Positions 28,201 through 35,890 of a stretch of 64,000 bases of DNA are shown here, piece by piece (position 1 is the first letter of the stretch; every line of letters begins with the position of its first letter). Both the position numbers and the translations under genes were made by a program. Origin of the DNA: Achromobacter animicus (GTDB taxonomy: Bacteria; Pseudomonadota; Gammaproteobacteria; Burkholderiales; Burkholderiaceae_B); the NCBI RefSeq assembly GCF_902859585.1, contig NZ_CADIJM010000002.1, positions 868,001 to 932,000 of the forward strand, in the 5' to 3' direction. The notes beneath the pieces are model-generated. The model did not search any database. It was not told the DNA's origin and saw only the letters and a list, made by a program, of their open reading frames with translations.

Positions 28201-28428
28201 CACCGCAGCCCACGCGTCGAACAGGGCGATGACCGGGTCGTCACGGTCGCGTGTGGTCAGCGCGGCCAGCGCCGGCGATCGCGCCAGGTTGGCTGTCAGG
28301 CTGGCCAGAAACCGGCCATGCGTGCCGATGCGCAAGCGCAAGGCGGGCTGGCCCGGCGGGTTGTCCAGGTCTGATGGCGTCAGCGCAGGCTGGCCGGCGC
28401 AGCAGCCGCAATCGGCGGGGGTTGTCAT
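25243..28428 (-). CDS. eCIS baseplate J-like protein with inserted PA14 domain
   Basis: A 1061-residue baseplate wedge protein. I start at ATG 28428, which overlaps the previous stop by 4 nt; the frame continues 500 nt upstream but only inside the neighbouring gene. The N-terminus (DPVIALFDAWAAVLDVLAFYQERIGNEGYLRTA) is typical of large baseplate proteins of eCIS. Residues about 330-472 (GLYGEYYRGRTFSERV, then GSYTFHVTADDGVRLWVDG) are a PA14 domain, a carbohydrate-binding fold. The baseplate-J core follows at about 740-890 (ARYRVGLGREGNVARGQL, TLDRIVSLRDFEDFS). The PA14 insertion is unusual for a structural wedge protein and could give the particle a glycan-binding surface. Confidence 0.85.
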   Translation of the reverse strand: MTTPADCGCCAGQPALTPSDLDNPPGQPALRLRIGTHGRFLASLTANLARSPALAALTTRDRDDPVIALFDAWAAVLDVLAFYQERIGNEGYLRTATERRSVQSLARAIGYELRPGVAATTWLAFTMETAPGAPLRARIEPWTRAQSVPAQDERAQTFETLQAVEARAAWNALELAWLEPAPPRFGARTLCLAGAATRLKAGDAVLIVGDERVRDPGNENWDFRRLTQVREYVPGPGEDGAPAYTLISLERGLGSAAPHVQPARRNPRCYALRAQARLFGYNAPDWRAMPATLRAAYLGMADDAKPSFSQFPQWPGYTLADISDPPGASGAGSGLYGEYYRGRTFSERVMTRTDPQLDFRWAAGGPGDGMPADNFCVRWTGWVRAPGSGSYTFHVTADDGVRLWVDGNLLIDQWREQSPTEYSASARLTAGRKHDIRIDYYEASGDATLALAWAGPGLARQTIPAASLFPADVHGVHLDAVYPKWVAGGWAVLSMPGYEELYRVADAGPDARTGFALAGPTTRLTLRGERLREQFNDAVRETTAYGESDALDWGVRPASGLTQGHALVLASYEPDLPQDRVLAVSGLILDEADAANIAPRDRLLRGDALANVRVARDRASADLEFEDGARATVTLAEASDIVRIQRNDSAGGRTSLHLDADLAHAYLPATVRINANVAPASHGDSRQMRIQPEVLGSGAGNRAFQLFTLQQKPLTFVPAPTASGAASSLEVRVDGLLWTEAPRITELAPDGRAYLLRLDDSGGATVQFGDGLHGARLPSGSGNVEARYRVGLGREGNVARGQLNVLLTRAPGVKAVVNPAAATGGVDPEAGDAARRNAPLRVRTLDRIVSLRDFEDFSAAFTGIGKSQAVWLWDGEQRLVHLTVAGEDGAALDPAGALYRNLLSAIDGARPPYQPLRVAPCRYLGFGLRAGLGIDPRYETPKVLQAARARVLEAFGFAARAFGQPVHGAEVLTVLQGVPGVQWVDLDSLVLEGGLNTGLNPGLGSGPGAGLSAGLSPVTTRRSNGPGATLPARTARWQQGSLQPAELLRPDPANILLTERT

Positions 28429-30881
28429 GATCCGCCCTCCACGATGAAGTCGATGCGGCCGTTCTCGGGAAAGTTCGGGTCGCCGTCGGCGCGCAGCACT
28501 TCCAGCGGCGCAATCAGCAGGCGGCCGGTGTCCAGTTCGCCCGCGGGGTCGCGGCCCCAGCGCTGGAAGCGTTCTGCCCGCGCAGATGCCACGCCCGGCA
28601 CCGCCATGACGGCGCGCATCAGTGCCGACAGCGCCAGCGGCGTGCCGAAGGTGTAGCGGTCGGGATGAAAGAAGCCCGGCCGGCCCGCGCGGTCCAGGCC
28701 CGCGGTGAAGGCATCGCGCAGCGCCGCTTTGACGTCCGCGGCAAAGTGGCCCGGCGCGGCGCAGACGCGCACCAGGATGTCGAGCGGCACGTGTACGGGA
28801 TCGGAGAAGTCCAGGTCCTGTCCGGCCAGCCGGAAGCGCTCCATGAAGGCGCGCAGCGTGGCGCGAAAGGGCGCGTCCACCTCCCGCCCGCCGCGCCGGT
28901 CGACGGTCAGAAAGACCGTGTGCCAACTGCCCGTCCAGCGCAGCCGGGCCGCCGCGCGCTGCACCTGCGGATGGCGTTCGGCCAGGCGCGCGTAGTCGTC
29001 GGCCGTGACCGCGCGTTCCTGCACGCGGAAAGCCTCGGGTGCGTTGAGCTTGATGGCGTCGGCCGGTTCCGGCGCCGCGCCGCCCTGCGCGGGCAGCGGA
29101 TTGCGCACGCGCGCCACGCCCACCATCAGGTCCGCATCGTCGGTGACAAGCGCGCCGATGGCCTCGGCGCCCACGTTGCCCTCCGCTCCGCCGCCCAGCC
29201 GGTAGCGCGCCAGCAGGCGTTCGCCGGCCACGGGAGCGGCGCCGTAGCGGTTGTCGCCAAAGCGCAGCCAGGCTGCGCCATCGGTTTCCGTTTCGACCAC
29301 GAACTCGCGCGCGTCACGGGCGCTGGCCAGCAGGCTGCGCTGGGGCGACCACGCCGGGCTGGCGGGGGCGGGCACGTCGCCGGGCTGATCGGCGTCGTCC
29401 GCCTGCAGCGACATGCCGCTGGGCAGGGCGCGGCGCGGGTCCTGCGCCAGCGCCGCACCGGCGGGCAGCAGGGCGGCCACGGCGAGGTCATGCCGGTAGG
29501 GTTCGGCGCAGGCCAGGCCCGCGTCCGGCAGGCGGGGGCGGTAGGGCCGCGACGCGGGCGCGTCGCGCGCGGTGGCCGTGTCCGGCAGTAGCGGCGTCCA
29601 GTCGCGCTGCATGCCGTGGTCGGCCAGGACGACGTTGCCGCGCGCCACGGAAACGGCCCGCTTGACCAGCGCACCGCCGTCGTCGAACTCGCGGCTGACG
29701 CACAGCGGAAACGGCAGCGCGTCGTCCGGATGCCAGGCGATCAGCAGCAGGTCGGTGCCGGTCAGGTCGTCGCGGCCGGCGCGGGTTTCAGTCAGGCGCA
29801 CGGCCACGCGATGCGTGCGGTCGGCGTCGGCCTTGCGGCCCGTCAACGGGTCGATGGTTTCCTCAAACACCAGCACGTCGCCGGCGCCAAGCGTCAGCGG
29901 TGGATCGTTGACCAGCGCCGCCTGCGTCTGGCCGCGTGGCAGGCAGTAGGCGGGATCGGCGAAGTCATGCAGCAGGATGCGGCTGTGCGCGGCGTGCAGC
30001 GTCAGGTCGTGCAGGGTCTCGAACACTTCAATGCCGGCCGCGGGCAGCCCGTCTAGCACGTCACGGCGGCGCACGGGCTCGGCAAGCGCGGCTTCGGGCG
30101 TGCTAGTCAACAGCGGCGTGCCGGCCGGGATGACCTTACCGTCGCCCTGCGTGTTCGCTTCAAGAGCGACGAACACGCGAGCGTTGCAGCCGTCGTGCAG
30201 GGGATAGTCCAGGAGGCGCGCGTGGCGGCGCAATGAGGTCCGGCGGCGCGCGGTGTCCAGATAGGCCTCGGTGGCGGCGGCGTCCTGCGCGTAGGAAAGA
30301 TGGTCGGCCACGTAGGCCAGCGTTTCCACGAGCGCCACGGTGAAATCGGCGGGATTGCGCTCGGTGAAGTCGGGCATGCTCTGCGACAGGCGGTCCAGCA
30401 TCAAACGCCGGAAGCTCTCGTAATCCTTGGCCAGGTAGTCCAGCAGCGGCTCGGGCGGCGCCGGCGCATCGCACGCGTGCGTGTCGGCGCAGTCGAACTC
30501 CGACGGGCAGCCCGCCTTGAAGTTGATCTCGATGGTAGACAGGCACAGGTCAAAGCCCGGCGCGGGCGCGTCGGGGTCGGCCGGGTTGACGAGCGCGAGC
30601 GTGTACCACGAGAAGTCGCCTGCCTTGTCCACGGTCAGCCGGATCTCGTTGCCGGACAGCACCGGGTCCGCGGCCAGCGCGATGCCGCGAATGCGCGCGC
30701 CGCCTTCGATGCGCACGTGGGCGCGGCCGATGCCGGACACCGGATGCGCGCAGACCACACGCACCGTGCGCTGATCGGCCGCGTCAATTTCCACGAAGGC
30801 GATGCCGTTGTCGCCGGGCGGCTGCTGGGCGCGCAGCAGTTGCAGCCGGCGCGGGTTGGCGCTGCGGAACTGGCGGTTCAT
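28425..30881 (-). CDS. eCIS baseplate J/gp47 family protein
   Basis: An 818-residue baseplate wedge protein, with start ATG 30881 in a 4-nt overlap with the gp25 stop. The N-terminal third holds LLDYLAKDYESFRRLMLDRL, DFTVALVETLAYVADHLSYAQD and EAYLDTARRRTSLRRHARL, the usual helices of Afp11-like proteins. The C-terminal part (RYRLGGGAEGNVGAEAI, AVTADDYARLAERHPQV, PLALSALMRAVMAVPGV) is the baseplate-J domain proper. It should pair with the other J-like protein and with gp25 to build the wedges that trigger sheath contraction. Confidence 0.9.
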   Translation of the reverse strand: MNRQFRSANPRRLQLLRAQQPPGDNGIAFVEIDAADQRTVRVVCAHPVSGIGRAHVRIEGGARIRGIALAADPVLSGNEIRLTVDKAGDFSWYTLALVNPADPDAPAPGFDLCLSTIEINFKAGCPSEFDCADTHACDAPAPPEPLLDYLAKDYESFRRLMLDRLSQSMPDFTERNPADFTVALVETLAYVADHLSYAQDAAATEAYLDTARRRTSLRRHARLLDYPLHDGCNARVFVALEANTQGDGKVIPAGTPLLTSTPEAALAEPVRRRDVLDGLPAAGIEVFETLHDLTLHAAHSRILLHDFADPAYCLPRGQTQAALVNDPPLTLGAGDVLVFEETIDPLTGRKADADRTHRVAVRLTETRAGRDDLTGTDLLLIAWHPDDALPFPLCVSREFDDGGALVKRAVSVARGNVVLADHGMQRDWTPLLPDTATARDAPASRPYRPRLPDAGLACAEPYRHDLAVAALLPAGAALAQDPRRALPSGMSLQADDADQPGDVPAPASPAWSPQRSLLASARDAREFVVETETDGAAWLRFGDNRYGAAPVAGERLLARYRLGGGAEGNVGAEAIGALVTDDADLMVGVARVRNPLPAQGGAAPEPADAIKLNAPEAFRVQERAVTADDYARLAERHPQVQRAAARLRWTGSWHTVFLTVDRRGGREVDAPFRATLRAFMERFRLAGQDLDFSDPVHVPLDILVRVCAAPGHFAADVKAALRDAFTAGLDRAGRPGFFHPDRYTFGTPLALSALMRAVMAVPGVASARAERFQRWGRDPAGELDTGRLLIAPLEVLRADGDPNFPENGRIDFIVEGGS

Positions 30882-31240
30882 GGCACGTCGCGCGTAAAGC
30901 GCGCCAGACGCCGTTGCTGGCCTTGGCGCAGCACGTACTGCACGTCGACCTGCAATGTTGCGTCGCGGTGCGCGACGTTGACGGATTCCACCGCGATGCG
31001 CTCGCCCAGCCATTGCTGCAATGCGCCTTGCACGCTCATCTGCACGGCGGCGGCCAGCGTGTCGCTGTTGGGCGCAAACACCAGTTGCAGCAGTCCGCAG
31101 CCGAAGTCCGGCCGGTTCACGCGCTCGCCCGGTACGGTGAACAGCACTTGCTCGATCATGTCGCGCACATGAGTGGCGTCGTCGGCATTACGGCTGCGGC
31201 CGCGCGCGTCGGGTTCGAATGGAAAGCGCAGGAGGGCCAT
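30878..31240 (-). CDS. eCIS GPW/gp25 family baseplate protein
   Basis: A 120-residue gp25-type wedge protein, with AAGGACG before the ATG at 31240. The family core is clear: VRDMIEQVLFTVPGERVNRPDFGCGLLQLVFAPN. Gp25 proteins bind the wedge and nucleate sheath assembly. Length and position between the PAAR tip and the first J-like gene are canonical (Afp9-like). It overlaps the next gene by 4 nt. Confidence 0.93.
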   Translation of the reverse strand: MALLRFPFEPDARGRSRNADDATHVRDMIEQVLFTVPGERVNRPDFGCGLLQLVFAPNSDTLAAAVQMSVQGALQQWLGERIAVESVNVAHRDATLQVDVQYVLRQGQQRRLARFTRDVP

Positions 31241-31252
31241 GGCGATGCGTCC

Positions 31253-31576
31253 TTACATGCCCACGACGCGGGCCTGCGCCTGCAGGGCCAGCATCGGCGT
31301 GCCGGTGGGCATGCAGATCGACGAGCCCGCCTGCAGCGCGGCCGGCATCCCGCCGATCAGCACGCGCGTCGCGCCGGCGAGCCACATGCCGGTGACACAC
31401 GGGCCGTTGCCTGACAGCGGCGGCGGAAACGCGCAGCCCGCGATGGAATACGTCGACAGGATGGTCACGGCCGGCTGGCCCGACAGCAGCACGCGCGGAT
31501 TGGGCGCCGTCGGAATGGCCTGGCCGCCGTGCGAACACTGCACGGTGGCGCCGAAATGCAGCAGGGGTCCGGGCAT
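31253..31576 (-). CDS. eCIS PAAR-like spike tip
   Basis: A 107-residue protein in the Afp10/PAAR position, with GAGGAGG before the ATG. It has the glycine-rich, metal-binding-tip character of the fold: FGATVQCSHGGQAIP, GCAFPPPLSGNGPCVTG and SICMPTGTPMLALQAQ. Cysteines and the one histidine near the N-terminus are candidate metal ligands, as in other PAAR tips. It should cap the gpV spike. It is separated by 13 nt from gpV and 12 nt from gp25. Confidence 0.88.
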   Translation of the reverse strand: MPGPLLHFGATVQCSHGGQAIPTAPNPRVLLSGQPAVTILSTYSIAGCAFPPPLSGNGPCVTGMWLAGATRVLIGGMPAALQAGSSICMPTGTPMLALQAQARVVGM

Positions 31577-31589
31577 GCTCTTGGCCTCC

Positions 31590-32105
31590 TCAGGTCACCG
31601 TCAGGGCGCCCTGGTTGATGTTGACGGCCGGACCGGCAAGCATCACCGTCGCGCCCTGGCCGTTGGACAGCGTGATGCCCACATCGCTGATCGAGATCAT
31701 CGCGCCCGTTTTGGTCTTGAGCAGGATGCCGCCGGTGGGGCCCGGCAGATCGGAAATCATCAAGGTGTTCTGCCCGCCGGTCTGCAGCACGATGCTGGGC
31801 GACACGGGCAGCCCGGCCAGCGCCAGCGCTGGGACTTCGGCGGCCGATCCCCAGAATCCGCCGACCCAGATCGGGTAGTCGGGCTTGCCCTGTTCAAACT
31901 CCACCCATACGCCCGCACTGACCTGCGGCACGACGAACACGCCGCTCTGCTGGCCGGCGAACGGCACGCACGGCATCGCCCAGCTTGAGACGCCCAGGCC
32001 CAGCACGTCGGGCACCTGCACCTGGATGCGGCCCATCTGCATGGGATCGACGTTGTTGATCACCACGCCGCGGAATTTGCCGTAGTGGCGTTGGGGTTCT
32101 GTCAT
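31590..32105 (-). CDS. eCIS baseplate/spike protein, gpV family
   Basis: A 171-residue protein with an N-terminal OB-fold like phage P2/Mu gpV and VgrG C-terminal parts: HYGKFRGVVINNVDPMQMGRIQV, GVWVEFEQGKPDYPIWVGGFWG. The C-terminal 60 residues (TKTGAMISISDVGITLSNGQ, then AVNINQGALTVT) form the short beta-helix of the spike. The start ATG 32105 overlaps the hub gene's stop by 4 nt; the upstream open extension lies inside that gene and is not used. In Afp/PVC the hub and spike are fused in Afp8; here they are separate genes. Confidence 0.92.
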   Translation of the reverse strand: MTEPQRHYGKFRGVVINNVDPMQMGRIQVQVPDVLGLGVSSWAMPCVPFAGQQSGVFVVPQVSAGVWVEFEQGKPDYPIWVGGFWGSAAEVPALALAGLPVSPSIVLQTGGQNTLMISDLPGPTGGILLKTKTGAMISISDVGITLSNGQGATVMLAGPAVNINQGALTVT

Positions 32106-33229
32106 GGCGGCACCAGGGGCAGGGTGGAGATCAGACCGTTGCGGGCCAGCGAGAATTGCTGCCGGAATTCGCCCGCCTTGAGCGAGCTGTCGACGCGCTT
32201 GACGTAGTACAGGCCATCGAACGCCAGCCCCGCGCCGCGCACGCCGACCAGTTGGCGCGACTTGAGCACATGGCCGTAGCGCAGCACGTTGAGCGATCCA
32301 TCGGCGGTCACGGCGTCGGCAGTGGTGCCGGCGGCCATGGCCAGACCTTTGCCCAGCGCGGCGGCCGGCGACAGCTTGGCGGTGTCTTTCAGCAGCGTCA
32401 GCCCCTTGGCCAGCGGCGGCAGCAGGCCCAGCGGCGGGCTGGTCAGGCTGACGTCGGGAACGGGCAGCGGAATCGGAAACTTGGTCAGCGGATTCTGGAT
32501 GAAGATGACCGGCAGCGCGGCGTCCGACTGGTTCACCGCGAACGACAGCGACTCGACATTGCTGTGCACGTCCATGCCCAGGTTGAGCGCGGGCTGCACC
32601 GGTCCCAGCCGGATTTCCGGTCCCCAGTACGCCACGTTGGCGCCGGGCAGCGGGCCGGGCTCGATGTAGAACACGTGGCCCACTTCCCGCGCCAACTGGC
32701 GTACATAGGCGAGGTCCGTGCCTTCGTGCAGCGGAATGCGTTCCACCGGAATCGGCACGTCGGTGAAGGGCGACGGCACGACCAGCGGCAGCATCCCGTA
32801 CAGCGCGTAGCGGCCAATGATGGCGGCGACGCGGGCGGGCGGCGGCATGGCCGGGTAGGGCAGGCCGCTCATGTCCTGCTTGTCCATCGCCACCGTCAGG
32901 TCCTCGCCGGTGACGGTCAGGCGCGACTGGCCGGGCGCGTTGCCGTCCGTGATCTCCTGGCGCGTCACCAGCCCGTCCATCAGCACGGTGGGCAGCCCGT
33001 TCAGCGTGGCGATCAGGATGACGCGCAGCCACGGCACCTGGCCGCCCGCGATCACCAGCAGCGTATGCAGCGGCGAGCGGTTGCTGACGGAGAACGTGAG
33101 CTGGAATCCGCCCGGCCCGTCCGCGGACGACGACACCTCGACGCGCTCCAGGCCGTCCATGATGGGGCGGGGCGCAGGCACCGGCAGGCCAGGGCCGACC
33201 AGCAGCGTCAGGTGCACGCCGCTAAGCAT
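32102..33229 (-). CDS. eCIS baseplate hub, gpD-like (late control D family)
   Basis: A 375-residue protein placed directly before gpV, as the gpD/gp27-like hub is. The ATG at 33229 follows GGAGG inside the end of the LysM gene (8-nt overlap). Features include GGFQLTFSVSNRSPLHTLL and LVTRQEITDGNAPGQSRLTVTGEDL near residues 40-115, ERIPLHEGTDLAYVRQLAREVGHVFYIEPG near 165-195 and a C-terminal RYGHVLKSRQLVGVRG/LYYVKRVDSSLKAGEF block, all typical of hub proteins. It should form the trimeric or hexameric ring joining tube to spike. Confidence 0.85.
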   Translation of the reverse strand: MLSGVHLTLLVGPGLPVPAPRPIMDGLERVEVSSSADGPGGFQLTFSVSNRSPLHTLLVIAGGQVPWLRVILIATLNGLPTVLMDGLVTRQEITDGNAPGQSRLTVTGEDLTVAMDKQDMSGLPYPAMPPPARVAAIIGRYALYGMLPLVVPSPFTDVPIPVERIPLHEGTDLAYVRQLAREVGHVFYIEPGPLPGANVAYWGPEIRLGPVQPALNLGMDVHSNVESLSFAVNQSDAALPVIFIQNPLTKFPIPLPVPDVSLTSPPLGLLPPLAKGLTLLKDTAKLSPAAALGKGLAMAAGTTADAVTADGSLNVLRYGHVLKSRQLVGVRGAGLAFDGLYYVKRVDSSLKAGEFRQQFSLARNGLISTLPLVPP

Positions 33230-33566
33230 CGCTGCCTCCGAAGGGCGCACCACCGAAGGGAGAACCCAACGCGGCGGGCAGCGTCACGCGCAGGCTGCGC
33301 CCGGGCACTTCCAGCGCGGCCGGACGCGGCGCGTCGTTGCCGTCCGCCAGGCGCCAGAACTGCAGCGGATCGCCCAGCGCCGCAGCGGCAATCCGGTCCA
33401 GCCGGTCGCCTGGGGCGACCGCGACCTCGCCCACTGCGGTCAGCGCCGCCGGATCTGGCAGAAAGCGCCGGCGGAGGTACACGAGCGGCCGGCCGTCCGG
33501 CCCGGCCAATTCGGCCGTTGGCACGTCGTGGTACCGGCTGTTGGCAGGAAAGCGCTGCACGCTCAT
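33222..33566 (-). CDS. eCIS LysM-like tail protein
   Basis: A 114-residue protein read from ATG 33566, in a 4-nt overlap with the preceding stop. Residues 45-95 (VAVAPGDRLDRIAAAALGDPLQFWRLADGN) form a LysM-like module as in phage gpX and the C-terminal part of Afp7. The N-terminus (PANSRYHDVPTAEL) matches small tail proteins of this group. It probably stiffens the junction between tube and hub. The C-terminal end is glycine/phenylalanine-rich (GSPFGGAPFGGSDA) and likely flexible. Confidence 0.85.
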   Translation of the reverse strand: MSVQRFPANSRYHDVPTAELAGPDGRPLVYLRRRFLPDPAALTAVGEVAVAPGDRLDRIAAAALGDPLQFWRLADGNDAPRPAALEVPGRSLRVTLPAALGSPFGGAPFGGSDA

Positions 33567-34216
33567 GGCAGGGACTCCAATCCGACGGAACCCAGGTCGC
33601 CCAGACCGGCCAGCGCGGCCAGCCGTTCCTTGCGCTGCTGATACACCAGGTACAGATGGCCGCCCTTGTCGCCAAAGCCCAGATCGCCCACGTGCAGCAC
33701 GCGCAGGCCCAGCGACACCTTGGCGCGGATGGGATTGAGGCGCGCGTCGAAGGCCTCTTCGGTAATCGAAAAATCCGTCACGCGCACCGGCACCACGCGC
33801 TCGCGGCTCCACACGAACAGGCTTAGCGGCGCGACTGTGGGCGCGATTTCCAGCGTGCCCAGGTTGGCGATCTGGTTGTTGCGGATGAGCGCGGCGCTGT
33901 CCGGGTAGACGATGGTCTCCAGCGCGGCCAGCTGCGCATGGATGCCCGTGTCGCGCGCCTGCGGATGATCGTCGGGAAATTCGAGCTGATCGGTGGCGTC
34001 CAGCTCGGCGTCCAGCCGGATCGTCTCGGACGGCGGACCTTTCAGACGCAGCGGTTCGCCTGCCGCGCCGCCGTCGTCCACGCTCTGCGGCTGCAGCGAG
34101 CGCGTCAGGGTCTCGGGGTTGTATTGCAGCGATATCACGCGCTGCACCGCCCCGCTGGCCGGATCGATCAGGATGATGCCGCCGCGCAGCAGGCGGGGCG
34201 AAAGCGGTCCGCTCAT
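33563..34216 (-). CDS. eCIS tube/baseplate adaptor protein (CIS tube N-terminal domain)
   Basis: A 217-residue protein starting at ATG 34216. The motif LQYNPETLTRSLQPQ near residue 30, LDAELDATDQLEFPDDHPQA, and the C-terminal SITEEAFDARLNPIRAKVSLGLRVL are characteristic of the N-terminal domain of Afp7/Pvc7-like proteins, which in those systems is fused to a LysM domain. Here the LysM part is the next gene, so the usual single protein is split in two, with a 4-nt overlap between them. It should sit between the last tube ring and the hub. Confidence 0.85.
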   Translation of the reverse strand: MSGPLSPRLLRGGIILIDPASGAVQRVISLQYNPETLTRSLQPQSVDDGGAAGEPLRLKGPPSETIRLDAELDATDQLEFPDDHPQARDTGIHAQLAALETIVYPDSAALIRNNQIANLGTLEIAPTVAPLSLFVWSRERVVPVRVTDFSITEEAFDARLNPIRAKVSLGLRVLHVGDLGFGDKGGHLYLVYQQRKERLAALAGLGDLGSVGLESLP

Positions 34217-34482
34217 GGATAGGCCTGCGGTTCCGCGGCGTTGCGTACGGCGGTGATGCGCTGCGCGCCCACCAGCGCTTCCGGCCAGTGGCGCGCGGCG
34301 CTGAAGAGGTCGGGGCGGTAGTCGAACTCCAGCACGAAGCGCGACACCGGCACCCGCGCCGCGCAGTCCAGTTCGACGGCGCGCAACTTGCCCGGCGGCT
34401 CGTCGACCATCGTGACGTCGGCGTAGCGCGTCTGGCACAGTTCCAGCACCTCGCCCACGGTCTTGCCAATCCAGTCTTCCAT
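34213..34482 (-). CDS. eCIS small protein, 89 aa, unknown
   Basis: An 89-residue acidic/aromatic protein starting at ATG 34482 behind TAGGAG, whose ribosome-binding site overlaps the stop codon of the effector gene. It has no signal peptide or cysteine cluster. The middle (DCAARVPVSRFVLEFDYRPDLF) looks beta-stranded. It lies between the effector and the tube adaptor. It may be a small structural part, an effector-loading factor or an immunity protein; the sequence does not decide. Confidence 0.65.
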   Translation of the reverse strand: MEDWIGKTVGEVLELCQTRYADVTMVDEPPGKLRAVELDCAARVPVSRFVLEFDYRPDLFSAARHWPEALVGAQRITAVRNAAEPQAYP

Positions 34483-34490
34483 GGCGGCTC

Positions 34491-35639
34491 CTAGATCAGG
34501 TTCATGTTCTTGGGCACGGCGCTGGCGTCGTCCGGCCGGCAGGCGCGATAAAAGCAGATGCCGCAGCCGTCGACCGAGGCCCGCACGGCGGTCTCGACCT
34601 TGGCCTGGAACGTGCCGGTGGCGGCGGCGAACGCGTCGTTCCAGCGGGTCTTGAAGTCGACATTGCGCTTGCGGCAGTCGTACACGGCCTCGTAGTCCTG
34701 GATGTTCAGCGCGTAGTTGCAGCTGCCGGCGCCGATGTACTTCACCCAGCCCTGGCTGCCCGCTATGAAGTTGGCCACGTCGGCGCCGGAGAACGCGACG
34801 CCCAGCTTGGATCCTTCCGAGCTGCTGTACGGGTGCGTGTGATAGGTGCCGAGCGTGTAGTCGCCCTTTTTCTCGGCGGGCAGGCTGATGCTGCCGCCGC
34901 CGCCCGATCCGGTGCGGATCACCCGCTTGCCGTCCTTGTCGGACACGATGCGCCCGCCATGTTCCTGCACGGTGTCGCCGCCGTGGCCGGACTTGGACCA
35001 GGCTTCGTTGACCGCGTCATACACGTCGTCCGGCATGGTGTGCGTGGTGGGGCACTTGCGCGCCTCGGCTTCGGCCACGCGCAGATCGCCCATGCCGGCG
35101 CGCTGCACGGTCTGCGCCAGGCCCGGCGCCGCAGCGGGCCGTGACAGGCTGTGCGCGGCGCGGTCGGCTTCCGCTTCCTGCGGCGAGTGCGACGGGCCCA
35201 GTTCCAGCGGCAGCCCGGGACGGTAGCGCCCCTGCTGCTGCACGACGTGCGCCAGCTCGTGCGCCAGCAGGTCGCGGCCCTGGCGTGTGCCCGGCGCGTA
35301 GCGGCCCGCGCCAAAGGCGACATGCGCGCCGACGGTCCAGGCCTGCGCATCCAGCGCGCGCGCCGATTCCGCGGCCCGCGCATCCGCGTGGATGCGCACG
35401 CGCCCGAAATCGTGGCCGTAGCGCCGCTCGAATTCCATCCGGTCGGCGGAGGCCAGGGGCTGACCCGCGCTGCGCAGCACGTCCTCGACCTGCTCGGGCA
35501 CCGCTGATTTTGCACGACCCGAAGTCGACGAGGAGGCGCACGTCGACTTGCCGCCGCAACCGCAGGCGCATCGCCGCATCACCAGGCGCGAGCGCGGCGG
35601 TGCTGTGTCCGGCCGCGGCGCGAACAAGGACGTTCTCAT
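34491..35639 (-). CDS. Putative eCIS effector: DUF4157 plus DUF4329 (JAB-like)
   Basis: A 382-residue protein with two enzymatic-looking domains. Residues about 51-136 form the DUF4157 (eCIS_core) domain, with the metalloprotease motif HELAH at 127-131, preceded by a cysteine cluster (CACGCGGKSTC, 24-34). The C-terminal half from about 195 resembles DUF4329, a JAB/JAMM-like domain frequent in polymorphic toxins: EHGG at 226-229, GTYHTHP ending near 270 and SGAD at 284-287 supply the E, HxH, S and D ligand pattern. DUF4157 is known as a marker of eCIS-linked cargo, so this is probably the payload. A TTG start 12 nt further upstream is possible, but the ATG at 35639 is better. Confidence 0.85.
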   Translation of the reverse strand: MRTSLFAPRPDTAPPRSRLVMRRCACGCGGKSTCASSSTSGRAKSAVPEQVEDVLRSAGQPLASADRMEFERRYGHDFGRVRIHADARAAESARALDAQAWTVGAHVAFGAGRYAPGTRQGRDLLAHELAHVVQQQGRYRPGLPLELGPSHSPQEAEADRAAHSLSRPAAAPGLAQTVQRAGMGDLRVAEAEARKCPTTHTMPDDVYDAVNEAWSKSGHGGDTVQEHGGRIVSDKDGKRVIRTGSGGGGSISLPAEKKGDYTLGTYHTHPYSSSEGSKLGVAFSGADVANFIAGSQGWVKYIGAGSCNYALNIQDYEAVYDCRKRNVDFKTRWNDAFAAATGTFQAKVETAVRASVDGCGICFYRACRPDDASAVPKNMNLI

Positions 35640-35647
35640 GGCTCTGC

Positions 35648-35890
35648 TCAATGCTTCAGATGAAACGTGTCCGCGATCGCGCGGCCCGCCTGCGTGCCCG
35701 TCTGCGCCGGTTGCGCGCCGTCCGCCACGGTGCGTACCGCTTCTGCATGGGCATCGGCGGCCGCGCCGCCGTTCTGCGCCGCCCGCCGGACCAGCTCGTG
35801 GACCAGGGCGGCAACGAACGCATTGCGTTGGGCCGCGTCATGGCTCGGCAGGCTGAGCGCGCGGATATGCAGGTGAATTGCGGATTTCAT
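35648..35890 (-). CDS. eCIS small protein, 80 aa, unknown
   Basis: An 80-residue alpha-helical, alanine-rich protein (MKSAIHLHIRALSLP, then AFVAALVHELVRRAAQ) read from ATG 35890, which overlaps the ATPase stop by 4 nt and has GAGGGG at good spacing; an ATG 6 nt upstream is too close to that site. It precedes the effector gene by 8 nt. No domain is recognised. Size and helical character would suit a cargo chaperone or a small baseplate part. Conserved position next to a DUF4157 gene would have to be shown by comparison. Confidence 0.6.
   Translation of the reverse strand: MKSAIHLHIRALSLPSHDAAQRNAFVAALVHELVRRAAQNGGAAADAHAEAVRTVADGAQPAQTGTQAGRAIADTFHLKH

Noticed and set aside
25300-28374. Long open frame of about 1024 codons on the plus strand, antisense to the PA14 baseplate gene
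   Set aside because: Arg/Gln/Ala-rich composition typical of antisense frames in GC-rich DNA, no ribosome-binding site, no domain, and the opposite strand encodes a clear baseplate protein.
30878-31576. Type VI secretion cluster (PAAR and gp25 present)
   Set aside because: No TssB/C, TssJ, TssL, TssM, TssK or ClpV; the PAAR and gp25 genes fit the eCIS baseplate.
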